NCBI RefSeq assembly: GCF_014856545.2
Contig: NZ_CP109811.1
Location: 2,908,001 to 2,972,000 of the forward strand
Direction: 5' to 3'
Length of the DNA: 64,000 nt
From: Mesobacillus jeotgali
Lineage (GTDB): Bacteria; Bacillota; Bacilli; Bacillales; Cytobacillaceae
Notes under the pieces: generated by a model
Told to the model about the DNA's origin: nothing
Databases searched by the model: none
Seen by the model: only the letters and a program-made list of their open reading frames with translations
Shown here: positions 51,912 to 60,515 of the stretch, piece after piece
Position numbering within the stretch: position 1 is the first letter of the stretch
Layout: each line of letters opens with the position of its first letter
Translations under genes and position numbers: made by a program

Positions 51912-52892
51912 TTAATACTGGCTTAAATAATTTTTAGCATGCTCCTGCAATTTACCGTACAGGATATCTTCGTTAAAATCTTCCTGTTCGAGGATTTCCT
52001 CAAGTAATCCCTCTTTTGAAAAATCAACCTCAATTTGAGCAGAGTATACAAATGTAGCATTGCCGATCAAGTCGATGGTATAAGAATCTTCTTCTTTATG
52101 AACAGCGCATTGTACCATACCGCCATTATTGTAGACATTGATTGGCTGGCCAAGTTCATTCTCCCCCAACAGGCATGTGACAAGTGTGGAGGCTGACATC
52201 GCTGTTCCACAAGCATTCGTATAGCCAACGCCTCGTTCATAGGTCCTGACAAAGATACTCCCCTTTTCAAGGAGCCTGATGAAACTGACATTGACGCCGT
52301 CAGGAAAAAGATCATTTGGATTGTTGACCTTTTCGCTTAATTCTGTCTGGAGATTGGATTCCAATTGCTCTTTGCTGACTACAGCCGTCAGGTGAGGATT
52401 TGGCACCGCTAGAGCTGTAAACGTCAATTCCTCAGATAACTGCGGAATCTTCTCCTGAATCAGTTTTTCCTGATCGAGCACTAAAGGCAAATCGTTCAGT
52501 TCAAAAGTTACCGGTGATATTTCCACCTGGTATGTTGGGATATCACTGAAAATCTCCTCATGCTTCTTCACCTTGAGGTTGGCTTTCATCGTTTCAATCA
52601 CAGCTTCATCCACACCAAGCTTCTCGCAGACATATCGTCCTGCACAGCGAAGACCATTGCCGCACATTGATGCTTCTGTACCGTCAGAATTAAAGATACG
52701 ATACTGAGCGTCTGCAACCTTGCTGGGACGGATGAACAGAATACCGTCCGCACCCAGTGACGATTCCCTGTCACAAAGCGCCAGCGCAAGGTCACGCCTT
52801 TTAAAATCATCAAACTTATAATTACGTTCGGTTTCATCTATCAATAAAAAATCATTATTTGATCCATGACATTTAATCAAATCAATCAACAT
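51912..52892 (-). CDS. dapF: Diaminopimelate epimerase
   Basis: A 326-residue epimerase making meso-DAP for peptidoglycan and lysine. Both catalytic cysteines are present: SMCGNGLRCAGRY (near residue 75) and YTNACGTAMSAS (near residue 230). It is about 40 residues longer than the common Bacillus form, mostly as a C-terminal acidic tail (EEILEQEDFNEDILYGKLQEH). The ATG at 52892 follows GGGGG; the frame runs upstream without a good start. Confidence 0.94.
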   Translation of the reverse strand: MLIDLIKCHGSNNDFLLIDETERNYKFDDFKRRDLALALCDRESSLGADGILFIRPSKVADAQYRIFNSDGTEASMCGNGLRCAGRYVCEKLGVDEAVIETMKANLKVKKHEEIFSDIPTYQVEISPVTFELNDLPLVLDQEKLIQEKIPQLSEELTFTALAVPNPHLTAVVSKEQLESNLQTELSEKVNNPNDLFPDGVNVSFIRLLEKGSIFVRTYERGVGYTNACGTAMSASTLVTCLLGENELGQPINVYNNGGMVQCAVHKEEDSYTIDLIGNATFVYSAQIEVDFSKEGLLEEILEQEDFNEDILYGKLQEHAKNYLSQY

Positions 52893-52984
52893 ACTTACGC
52901 CCCCAAAAACCTTCGTTATATTACAAGATGCCATAAAATGTGGAATTGTTCAATATTGAAGCAATAAGGTTATATTTTTTATTT

Positions 52985-53362
52985 ACCAGTTCTTCTTCTT
53001 TTACCATTTTTGTCTTCCTGAGCGATTTTCCGGCAATGCAAGGCTCCTGCTTTTACCGTTTTTCCTTTTCTGAACGATTTTCGGGCAATGAAGGGCTTCT
53101 TCTTTTACCGTTTTTCTCTTCTTGGGTGATTTTCGGGCAATGAAGTGCTTCTTCTTTTACCGTTTTTCCCTTCTTGGGTGATTTTCGGTCAATGAAGTGC
53201 TTCTGCTTTTACCGTTTTCCCCTTTCAGAACGATTTTCGGGCAATGAAGTACTCCTGCTTTTACCGTTCTTGCCTTCTTGGGCGGTTTTCGAGCAATGAA
53301 GTGCTCCTGCTTTTACCGTTTTTCCCTTTCAAAACACTATTCGGGCAATGCAAGTCAAGTAC
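52985..53362. repeat. 52-bp tandem repeat array D (seven units)
   Basis: TTTTACCG-type units at 52999, 53051, 53103, 53155, 53207, 53259 and 53311, always 52 bp apart. A unit reads TTTTACCGTTTTTCCCTTC, TTGGGTGATTTTCGGGCAATG, then AAGTGCTTCTGC. The sequence is unrelated to arrays A-C, but the period is the same and there is a weak dyad (CCG/CGG and CCC/GGG). It fills the gap upstream of dapF. Confidence 0.95.
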
Positions 53363-53396
53363 CTCAGTTGTTGTCTACACCTTATCAAACATAAAA

Positions 53397-53421
53397 AGAA
53401 CCAGCTGGGGATGCTGGTTCT
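53397..53421 (-). terminator. Terminator of the Cys-rich protein gene
   Basis: AGAACCAGC/GCTGGTTCT, seven-base loop, then TTTT on the minus strand. Confidence 0.9.
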
Positions 53422-53428
53422 CCTGGTA

Positions 53429-53758
53429 TTAAGATGCCATCTTTCTACATTCTTCTGCACATTTAAAGCAGGCTTCAGCACATTTTTGACAATGATCATG
53501 GTCATGCTTTTTGCATTCATTGCCGCATGCTTCACAAATTTCCGCACACAGCCCGCAAATCTGGTTTACAAAGTGGCTGTTTGTCTGCATTGCCGTTACT
53601 GCCATGCCGCAGATTTCAGCACATTCCCTGTCCATTCTGATACACTCTGCCATCATTTTTACATTTTCTTCTTTTAAACAGGAATCAAAACAAACATTAC
53701 AGGCTTCAATACATTCTATACATGCCTGGATACAATCCTGATATTGTTGATTTACCAT
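53429..53758 (-). CDS. yhjQ: Four-helix-bundle copper-binding protein, Csp/YhjQ type
   Basis: A 109-residue protein with many regularly spaced Cys residues (CIQACIECIEACNVCFDSC, CAEICGMAV, CGLCAEICEACGNEC, CQKCAEACFKCAEEC), as in copper storage proteins that line a four-helix bundle with thiolates and hold many Cu(I) ions. It lacks a signal peptide, so it is the cytosolic type. GAAGGAGG precedes the ATG. Confidence 0.92.
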   Translation of the reverse strand: MVNQQYQDCIQACIECIEACNVCFDSCLKEENVKMMAECIRMDRECAEICGMAVTAMQTNSHFVNQICGLCAEICEACGNECKKHDHDHCQKCAEACFKCAEECRKMAS

Positions 53759-53846
53759 GTTCCAGCCTCCTTCTAGTTTCTATCTATTTGTTAACCTTTT
53801 TGCTTCCAAGATAAACGAAACTTTCGGAAATGGAACAATTTTCAAA

Positions 53847-54635
53847 CTAATGGTCGTAATACATATAGAGACTGGCAAGAGCAGCAAACACAGCCAGCCG
53901 CTCTGCCTGTCCCATCTCATAGTCAAATGTTAATACTGGGATATTGGCTTCTTTAAAAAACCTGCTCCACTCCAATGGCATCCAGCCTTTTTGCAGCCTG
54001 GCTGTTGTATTGCCGTCTTCTTGAATAAATTTAAAATCACTGGTCAAACCAGGGGATTTTTCTATTTTCAACTTTCCTCTACCAAACACAGCTGAACCAA
54101 TAGCCATTTTGGCGTTCTTCTTTGGAAAAAACATACCCATTACATCATCTTGTGCATTAAGCAATTTATAACTATACCGCTCCTGTTTCAGCTTTCCTTG
54201 AAGATTTCCTTTGCAGTCATAGATTCCAATTTCTTTCATTATTCTCTTATCTGCAAAATAAGGGATAAACCAACGGTACCTTCTAATAGTAGTTTCTCTT
54301 AATTCTCCGGCCATCATTCCGTCGGGAGTAAAAAAGAGCAGCCTTACTGCAGGGGCAGGGGCAAAGGCAATGAGAAGGTGGTTTTGCTCAAATAATTGTT
54401 TATCATCGTACCGGTGGAATGCTTCCTCGCTCTCCTCTGATTTGTTTTTATATAAAATAAAGCGGTTGTAGTGGAGGAAAACTAAAATCAAGAACGGTAC
54501 TGCTACCAGGAACAGAGGTAAATTCCAGGAAAACAGCAGACTTGCCGCCAACATCATCGTTAGAAGACCCGCTGATATAATAGAACCGTTTAAGCTGATA
54601 TAGGCTGTCTGCTGATAATATTGCCGTATACTCAT
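53847..54635 (-). CDS. Membrane-anchored hypothetical protein
   Basis: A 262-residue protein with two N-terminal membrane helices (about 12-57: ISLNGSIISAGLLTMMLAASL and LPLFLVAVPFLILVFL) and a cytoplasmic beta-rich domain (MKEIGIYDCKGNLQGKLKQE, DDVMGMFFPKKNAKMAIG) that looks like a Tubby/LURP-one-type barrel. That assignment is tentative. GAGGAG precedes the ATG. Confidence 0.6.
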   Translation of the reverse strand: MSIRQYYQQTAYISLNGSIISAGLLTMMLAASLLFSWNLPLFLVAVPFLILVFLHYNRFILYKNKSEESEEAFHRYDDKQLFEQNHLLIAFAPAPAVRLLFFTPDGMMAGELRETTIRRYRWFIPYFADKRIMKEIGIYDCKGNLQGKLKQERYSYKLLNAQDDVMGMFFPKKNAKMAIGSAVFGRGKLKIEKSPGLTSDFKFIQEDGNTTARLQKGWMPLEWSRFFKEANIPVLTFDYEMGQAERLAVFAALASLYMYYDH

Positions 54636-54886
54636 ATCTATTATCTCCTCGAAGAAAATCTATTTCGTCACTCTAAGTCTATTAATTAAAGAGCCCAATC
54701 ATTCTACCTTTTTTCAACAAGAGCTGTTTTCGCATTGATTGTTGCTTTGTTTATATGTCCTTTCATCACCATTCCAATAGGTATCGGGGCTCTTTTCGAG
54801 GTTAGATTGCAGGAGAAACTCGTAAAAGCCCAGTTGCCGTTTTTTACTTTTGGATGAGTATGCAATAACATTCAAGACAAGTAAAA

Positions 54887-54917
54887 AAACCGGACAGGAA
54901 TACTCCCATCCGGTTTT
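54887..54917 (-). terminator. Terminator of the subtilase gene
   Basis: AAAACCGGATGGGA/TCCTGTCCGGTTTT-type stem followed by TTTTTTT on the minus strand. The gap from 54636 to here holds only a plus-strand hydrophobic frame of about 55 codons without a start (see findings). Confidence 0.85.
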
Positions 54918-54925
54918 GCATCAGA

Positions 54926-56314
54926 TTATTTCAATTTCAGTGCATTTACTGCATTGATCAGACCATGGCCAGTTTGCTCGTCATATCCCGGTTTGAATAG
55001 GTCTTCAGCAGAATTTTGGATGATTGCCTTGACTTGAGCTGGAGTAAGCTTATCCTTACCGTGCTTCGCGATTACTACACCTGCAAGAGCAGCAGTTTTC
55101 GGTGCTGCCATTGAAGTACCGCCTTTACCGCCGTAACCATGTCCAATGACATTTTTATTAGCATCTAACACAGGTACTGTGCTCCACGCAAGATAGCTAT
55201 TATCTCTGCCAGTTCCAGTGGAAGGATCATAGTTTGGACCAAGGTCGCCGCCCGGTGCCATTACGTCAATTTTACCTACGCCATAGTTAGAGTAGAATGC
55301 AAGATTCTTCAAAGCGCCGCCAGCAGAAACCCTGATCATTGTCTGGCTGCTCGGGCTTCTGTGTGTTGCACCTGTGTCATCACCTGACAATTTTCCAGGA
55401 CTGCTAAGGTCCACAGCGTTGTTTCCGGCAGAACCAACAACTGTTACACCTTTCTGGATGGCGTACTGGATCGCGCGATTGAATAATTGAACATCCGCAA
55501 CAATGTCTTTTGTTGCATATGCAGGATCCTGGAACCAGTCGTACCCACCGAGAGACATGTTTACTACGTCAACATTATCATCTGCAGCTGTCATTAGGGC
55601 CTCGGCTATATGAGAAGTTGCTGCTCCTCCAGTTGGACCGAATACTCTGTATGATGCTACCTTAAGATCTGGTCCCACACCAAGAGCTTCACCTTTAGCG
55701 GCAATTGATCCGGCAACGTGTGTACCATGGCTATTTTGATCGATTGGATCACTATAGCCAGGAACGAATGACTTTCCGCCTGCGTAATTATCCTTCAAAT
55801 CAGGGTGATTATAGTCAATTCCAGTATCAATGACACCGACAACAATATCTTCACCATCTACAGACAACCCAGTTCCTCCTGGAAGCTTCCAGGACTCACC
55901 ATCATTAGTTACCTGCTTAATATCCCACATGTATTGATTATAAAAATCAGCACCCTCAGTCAAGTCTTCCACTTCTACTGTCTCTCCTTCAATCGTTTGT
56001 TCAGGATAAACAGTATTCTCTACACCAGCTTCCAAGACGAGAGATGACTTCTTTACTTCATTCAAGAAGTTTCCATTTTTAGAGGTAACCTCTACGGCGC
56101 CAAGCTTGTCCAATTTATCTTCCACTTGGCCTCCGGCTTTTTTGATTGCATCCGCATAACCTGCTGGAAGGCCCTGCTGATCTTTAAAGATGACCAGGTA
56201 TGTATTTTCTGTATTTGTTTCTGCTTCCCCTTTTGTTACACCTGCATTAAAAATGGTAGCCGCTCCCAAAAGGACAGCGAGTGTTCCTGCATATAGTTTT
56301 TTTCTTGTCGACAT
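54926..56314 (-). CDS. Secreted S8 family serine protease (subtilisin type)
   Basis: A 462-residue preproprotein: signal peptide (about 1-31), an I9-type propeptide (YLVIFKDQQG ... ENTVYPEQT, about 38-115) and a subtilase domain. The triad is Asp in GVIDTGIDYNHPDL, His in NSHGTHVAGS and Ser in GGTSMAAPKTAAL. An oxyanion Asn lies in VGSAGNNAV. AAGGAGGGG precedes the ATG; a promoter lies 27 bases further up. Terminator follows. Confidence 0.94.
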   Translation of the reverse strand: MSTRKKLYAGTLAVLLGAATIFNAGVTKGEAETNTENTYLVIFKDQQGLPAGYADAIKKAGGQVEDKLDKLGAVEVTSKNGNFLNEVKKSSLVLEAGVENTVYPEQTIEGETVEVEDLTEGADFYNQYMWDIKQVTNDGESWKLPGGTGLSVDGEDIVVGVIDTGIDYNHPDLKDNYAGGKSFVPGYSDPIDQNSHGTHVAGSIAAKGEALGVGPDLKVASYRVFGPTGGAATSHIAEALMTAADDNVDVVNMSLGGYDWFQDPAYATKDIVADVQLFNRAIQYAIQKGVTVVGSAGNNAVDLSSPGKLSGDDTGATHRSPSSQTMIRVSAGGALKNLAFYSNYGVGKIDVMAPGGDLGPNYDPSTGTGRDNSYLAWSTVPVLDANKNVIGHGYGGKGGTSMAAPKTAALAGVVIAKHGKDKLTPAQVKAIIQNSAEDLFKPGYDEQTGHGLINAVNALKLK

Positions 56315-56340
56315 ATTACCCCTCCTTTTTCTTAATTTTC

Positions 56341-56368
56341 ATTATATTTAAAAATCAAACTTTAGCAA
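56341..56368 (-). promoter_or_regulatory. Promoter of the subtilase gene
   Basis: TTGCTA (56368-56363), 16-base spacer, TATAAT (56346-56341) on the minus strand. Confidence 0.68.
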
Positions 56369-56547
56369 TATAATGAATTCGACACATAAATCCAGTATAT
56401 ATCCAGAAAATTAGGTATAATTTATTATTCGTAAGCCTGCCTTTGAAATAATATCCTGTTGAAATATGTTAAAAGAATCATTTTAGCAACATAGTTATCT
56501 AAACATTTCGACAAAGTTTTTAGTAAAAACAGTTCTTCCTTCCTAGC

Positions 56548-56579
56548 AAAAAAATAAGATCTGGTCATTGACCAGATCT
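56548..56579 (-). terminator. Terminator of the yxlEFG-type operon
   Basis: AGATCTGGTC/GACCAGATCT with loop AAT, then TATTTTTTT on the minus strand. Confidence 0.92.
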
Positions 56580-57358
56580 CAATCTGCAAGTTCTTTTCTT
56601 TTAAAAATATATATTGCCAATACTACAAATAAAATTGTCATTGATAAAGTAACACCTGTCGCTGGCCATACATGCTCAGGCCACTTTTCGGTAATCAACC
56701 TCTCAGAAACATAGGTAAGGAGCTGTGTCGGACTCCATTCAAGCAGGTGCTGGAAAGAGCCACCGATTATCGTAATAATAAAGACTGTAACAAGGGCAGC
56801 CATACCAGCTGCTACTGGCTGCATGAATACAGCACTGCAAAGGATTACGAAGGACAATACAAGTACGAGCCATAATGCATATAGCCCGAACGATTCCATG
56901 AAAGAGCCAAATGGAATAAACTCAAATAGAACGCCAGTATAATACCAGCTTGCCAGCATACCCATGAACAATGATAGGAGGATCAATATAAGTGCCGCTG
57001 CCCATTTTGAAGTAATATAAGAGAAATAGGAAACTGGTTTTACGAGAATCAGCTGTGCGACACCGCTCTTTCTCTCACCTGCAATTGTTCCCATCGTGGA
57101 AAGGACGATTACCAGTATCCCAATCAACTGATATTCTCCCAAGCTCATGATAAATACCTCCTGAGCGGAAGGTTCGGGCATTTCAAATACTGCCCCTTCC
57201 GGTAGACCGCCTACCGAATTAAGAATTTCAGGCAAGTAATAGGTGGTTAGCGGGTCCATCACCCCAAGCAAAATAAAAGTGATTGGCATCCAGATCCATT
57301 TGTAGTTCCTTGCCATCTCAAGGAATTCTTTGTTTAGTAAAGTGAACCACTGCTTCAT
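56579..57358 (-). CDS. yxlG: ABC transporter permease, YxlG-like
   Basis: A 259-residue permease with six predicted membrane helices, of the NosY/ABC-2 type (IAGERKSGVAQLILVKPVSYFSYITSKW is the conserved cytoplasmic segment). Overlaps the ATPase gene by four bases. With YxlF it should form an exporter of unknown cargo; in B. subtilis the set lies in the sigY operon and affects SigY activity. The gene ends at a terminator. Confidence 0.85.
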   Translation of the reverse strand: MKQWFTLLNKEFLEMARNYKWIWMPITFILLGVMDPLTTYYLPEILNSVGGLPEGAVFEMPEPSAQEVFIMSLGEYQLIGILVIVLSTMGTIAGERKSGVAQLILVKPVSYFSYITSKWAAALILILLSLFMGMLASWYYTGVLFEFIPFGSFMESFGLYALWLVLVLSFVILCSAVFMQPVAAGMAALVTVFIITIIGGSFQHLLEWSPTQLLTYVSERLITEKWPEHVWPATGVTLSMTILFVVLAIYIFKRKELAD

Positions 57359-58263
57359 TTTTGCACCACCTTCATGAACACATCTTCCAGACTGATAGAA
57401 CCAATTTCATATTTCGTGAGAGGCCAGTTCTCTCTGGCTGCCTGGCTCAGTATAACCGCTTTGACTCCATCAAGATCTTCAGTGTAAATACTCGCTTTAT
57501 TAACTTCAATTTGGATGGAATCAATCTGTGGATGTTCTGAAAGATGTTTTAAAAAGCTAGAGGCATCCTGGCTGAAAACAAGATCGATTTTTGACTGGTG
57601 ATATTTCTCCCTGAATTCGTCCATTGTTCCAGATTCAATAATTTGACCATTGTGGAGGAACAGTATGCTTTCACACACTTCTTCCGCATCATTAAGAATA
57701 TGGGTGGAAAATAATACAGTCGCCTCCTTCTTTAGCTTCTCCAGCAGTTCAAGGACCTCTCTTCTTCCGAATGGATCCAGTGCGGAAACTGGCTCATCCA
57801 GCATAATAAGCTTCGGCCTGTGAATGATTGCCTGAGCAATCCCCAGCCGCTGCTTCATACCACCAGAAAACTTGCCGATCCTCCTGTTTTTTGCATCCGC
57901 AATGCCCACAAGCTCGAGAAGTTCAGCGGACCGTTCCTTCGATTCCTTTGAACTTAACCCTGATAGCTTCCCAACATACTCGAGGAACTCTTTCGCCGTC
58001 ATCCAGTCATGGAATACAGGATGTTGCGGAAGATAGCCAATCAATCTTCGATGGTCGCCACCCTGCTTTTCTCCTACAAAAGAAATCACCCCTTTGCTTG
58101 GCTCAAGAAGCCCGGAGAGCATTTTAAGAGTGGTCGTTTTCCCTGCACCATTTGCTCCGATTAACGCTACACATTTCCCATTTTCGAGCTCGAAATTCAA
58201 GCCCTTGATCACCCGCAAGTCTTTAAAACTCTTTTCCAACTTTTCAACTCGGACTAAGGGCAT
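57355..58263 (-). CDS. yxlF: ABC transporter ATPase, YxlF-like
   Basis: A 302-residue ATPase: Walker A LIGANGAGKTTTLK near residue 36, signature FSGGMKQRLGIAQ, Walker B LIMLDEPVSALDPFGR and the H-loop STHILNDAEE. The last 80 residues are a DUF4162-like regulatory tail. Overlaps its neighbours on both sides (one and four bases). Confidence 0.93.
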   Translation of the reverse strand: MPLVRVEKLEKSFKDLRVIKGLNFELENGKCVALIGANGAGKTTTLKMLSGLLEPSKGVISFVGEKQGGDHRRLIGYLPQHPVFHDWMTAKEFLEYVGKLSGLSSKESKERSAELLELVGIADAKNRRIGKFSGGMKQRLGIAQAIIHRPKLIMLDEPVSALDPFGRREVLELLEKLKKEATVLFSTHILNDAEEVCESILFLHNGQIIESGTMDEFREKYHQSKIDLVFSQDASSFLKHLSEHPQIDSIQIEVNKASIYTEDLDGVKAVILSQAARENWPLTKYEIGSISLEDVFMKVVQK

Positions 58264-58463
58264 TATTGATTTCTCCTTCCAATCATGAAATAAAGGATAG
58301 GCCCAATGATATTAACCACTAATATGACAATAGCCCAAACCCATTTAGGCCCATTTGTTTTTTCTATCTTTATAAGATCAACCAGTGCAACAATCAATAA
58401 AATTACCTGAATGATGATTATAGGTGCAAGTAAAGTCCAATTTAAATCAGCGAATAATTCCAT
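58263..58463 (-). CDS. yxlE: Small membrane protein, YxlE-like (PLDc_N)
   Basis: A 66-residue protein with two membrane helices and the PLDc_N-type end WVWAIVILVVNIIGPILYF. It begins MELFADLNWTLL, behind GAGGGGG. The order yxlE-yxlF-yxlG matches B. subtilis, where YxlE helps restrain SigY; no sigma factor gene is adjacent here. Confidence 0.82.
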   Translation of the reverse strand: MELFADLNWTLLAPIIIIQVILLIVALVDLIKIEKTNGPKWVWAIVILVVNIIGPILYFMIGRRNQ

Positions 58464-58582
58464 TTTGATAACCCCCTCATTTGTTTTACACCTATAAGAC
58501 GGCTGAAGGGTAAAATCGTTCAAAAATTTTCGGGGAAATTTTTAATTAAACTTTCGGAAACCGAGATCTAATATCTAGCATA

Positions 58583-58619
58583 AAAAAAATATCCGGCAAA
58601 TAACTGCCGGACATTTTTT
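58583..58619. terminator. Terminator of the DUF4870 gene
   Basis: ATGTCCGGCA/TGCCGGATAT stem with one mismatch, T-runs on both sides. Confidence 0.85.
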
Positions 58620-58633
58620 TAAAAAAAGCCTTT

Positions 58634-58954
58634 TTAAAGAATCCTGAAAATGAATGGAATTCGATATTCCTGTCCTTCATATGCTTTTATCGCACCTACT
58701 ATGGTGAATACCATGGCTAAAATCCCGATGACCCATAACATGAAGATCCCAATCAACAGGATGACAAGAATTCCGCTGACGATGCCATAAATAGTATAGG
58801 AAATAAAGAAGTTCATATATTCCCTTCCATGGTAATCAATATAGCTGGAATCATCCTTTTTAATCAGCCAGATAATCAGCGGCCCAAGAAATGCAGTAAA
58901 AAAGCTAATAACATAAATGCCTGCTGCAATAAGTCTTTCATCATTTTTCGGCAT
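58634..58954 (-). CDS. DUF4870 membrane protein
   Basis: A 106-residue protein with three to four membrane helices and the family pattern (GPLIIWLIKKDDSSYIDYHGREYMNF ... in which the His-Gly and Asn-Phe are conserved). The fold is Tic20-like. Function unknown. GGAGGGAG precedes the ATG. Monocistronic. Confidence 0.82.
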   Translation of the reverse strand: MPKNDERLIAAGIYVISFFTAFLGPLIIWLIKKDDSSYIDYHGREYMNFFISYTIYGIVSGILVILLIGIFMLWVIGILAMVFTIVGAIKAYEGQEYRIPFIFRIL

Positions 58955-59116
58955 TGTCTTACTCCCTCCAATACTCTTATAGTTAAATTTACGGAGAAGG
59001 TGTAAAAAAGTTTCATTATTTGCGCACTTTTTCTTTATAATGAAAATTAATGGGTACTTTACAAACCCTTGCTACAAGCCATTGTGTAAAAAAATAAATT
59101 CGGGACAGGATGGAAA

Positions 59117-60241
59117 ATGAACAGGATACTACTTAAGAATGCGAATATAATGCCAATCACCTCTGAGCCAAGCTCTAATTGTGATGTTCTTATAGAGGAT
59201 GGAATAATAAGCAAAATCGATACTGATATTGCGATCGAGCCTGGTGATAAGCTTATTGAATGCGATAATAATTTTTTGCTGCCAGGCTTTATCGATGTCC
59301 ACACCCATCTCGGCCTCTATGATGAAGGTACAGGCTGGGCCGGAAATGATGCCAACGAAACGATTGAACCGATGAGTCCCCATGTTCGGGCGATTGACGG
59401 TGTTTACCCGCTCGACCCTGCATTTGGCGATGCCCTTAAATATGGTATTACCACTGCACATGTTATGCCAGGAAGTGCGAATGTAATCGGCGGAACGACA
59501 TCTGTTATTAAAACGGCTGGAAAAAACATTAAGAATATGATCATCCAGGAAACAGCAGGACTTAAAATTGCCCTAGGTGAGAATCCAAAACGAATCCATA
59601 GTATGGGGAATAAAGATTCCATCACACGTATGGGAATCATGGGGATGCTTAGGGAAGCTTTTTACGACGCGATGAATGCTGATAATCCTGATTCCTTGAG
59701 GATTAAGCCGATCATTAAAGCATTGAACAGGGAAATACCTGTCAGGATCCATGCCCATCGAGCAGATGATATCATGTCTGCAATCAGGTTTGCGGATGAA
59801 TTCAATCTGGATTTGCGAATCGAGCATTGTACGGAAGGCCACTTGATTGCAGAAGAGCTGGCAGGCCTTAATTTGAAGGTTTCGGTAGGGCCAACGCTCA
59901 CCCGCCGCTCTAAAGTGGAACTTAAGAATAAGAGCTGGAAAACCTATCAGGAATTGACAAACCATGGTGTGGAAGTATCTGTCACGACTGATCACCCTTA
60001 CACCCCGATCCAGTACTTAAATCTTTGTGCGTCTATTGCGGTAAGGGAAGGTTTATCTGAACAAAAAGCACTCGAGGGAATTACAATTTTGCCAGCAAGG
60101 AACCTGCGGGTCGATGACCGTGTCGGCAGTATCGAGCCTGGGAAAGATGCTGATCTGGTCCTTTGGAATCAACATCCATTCCACTTCAGCGCAAAGCCAA
60201 TATGGACAATGGTCAATGGCAAGATTGTTTATCAAAATTAG
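59117..60241 (+). CDS. Amidohydrolase family protein
   Basis: A 374-residue metal-dependent hydrolase of the imidazolonepropionase-like group. Metal ligands: PGFIDVHTHLG (His-x-His near residue 63), RIHAHRADDI and IEHCTEGH, with the Asp in VTTDHPYTP near residue 297. The C-terminal beta-sandwich ends GKDADLVLWNQHPF ... VNGKIVYQN. The substrate is unknown. AGGATGG precedes the ATG. Confidence 0.88.
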   Translation: MNRILLKNANIMPITSEPSSNCDVLIEDGIISKIDTDIAIEPGDKLIECDNNFLLPGFIDVHTHLGLYDEGTGWAGNDANETIEPMSPHVRAIDGVYPLDPAFGDALKYGITTAHVMPGSANVIGGTTSVIKTAGKNIKNMIIQETAGLKIALGENPKRIHSMGNKDSITRMGIMGMLREAFYDAMNADNPDSLRIKPIIKALNREIPVRIHAHRADDIMSAIRFADEFNLDLRIEHCTEGHLIAEELAGLNLKVSVGPTLTRRSKVELKNKSWKTYQELTNHGVEVSVTTDHPYTPIQYLNLCASIAVREGLSEQKALEGITILPARNLRVDDRVGSIEPGKDADLVLWNQHPFHFSAKPIWTMVNGKIVYQN

Positions 60242-60360
60242 TCGAAATTCGGTGTAGATTCTTGCCAAAAAAACACAGAAAAAAAGGGCGAAAAAACTAT
60301 TTTCTTTTTTGAAAATATCCTGTATTATACTCTTTGGAAATAAAATTTCATAAAGCAAAG

Positions 60361-60515
60361 TGATTAGGGAAGGCAAATGGTGCGCCACCAGTATCCTGGT
60401 TCTAGTGGGTTCGATTCCCACCCCGAAATTTTTTAGCAACTTACAAAAAATTTCGAGGGTGGCCGTGTAGTTACATTCGCACGGGATAGGACTGCCCTGC
60501 GTGGAGGGATACAAA
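60361..60515 (+). promoter_or_regulatory. Structured leader of the GNAT gene with a tRNA T-arm look-alike
   Basis: In order: hairpin TGGTG/CACCA; a T-arm-like hairpin GTGGG-TTCGATT-CCCAC (60405-60421); an overlapping, exclusive 17-bp stem (60418-60434 with 60445-60462, one bulged A); hairpin CCGTG/CACGG (60463-60484); and CCCT/AGGG around the ribosome binding site GGAGGG. No known riboswitch class is recognised. Confidence 0.6.

Noticed and set aside
60361..60430. A functional tRNA gene at 60361-60430
   Set aside because: Only the T-arm fits; there is no acceptor partner for CCCGAAA, no D-arm and no anticodon arm in place.
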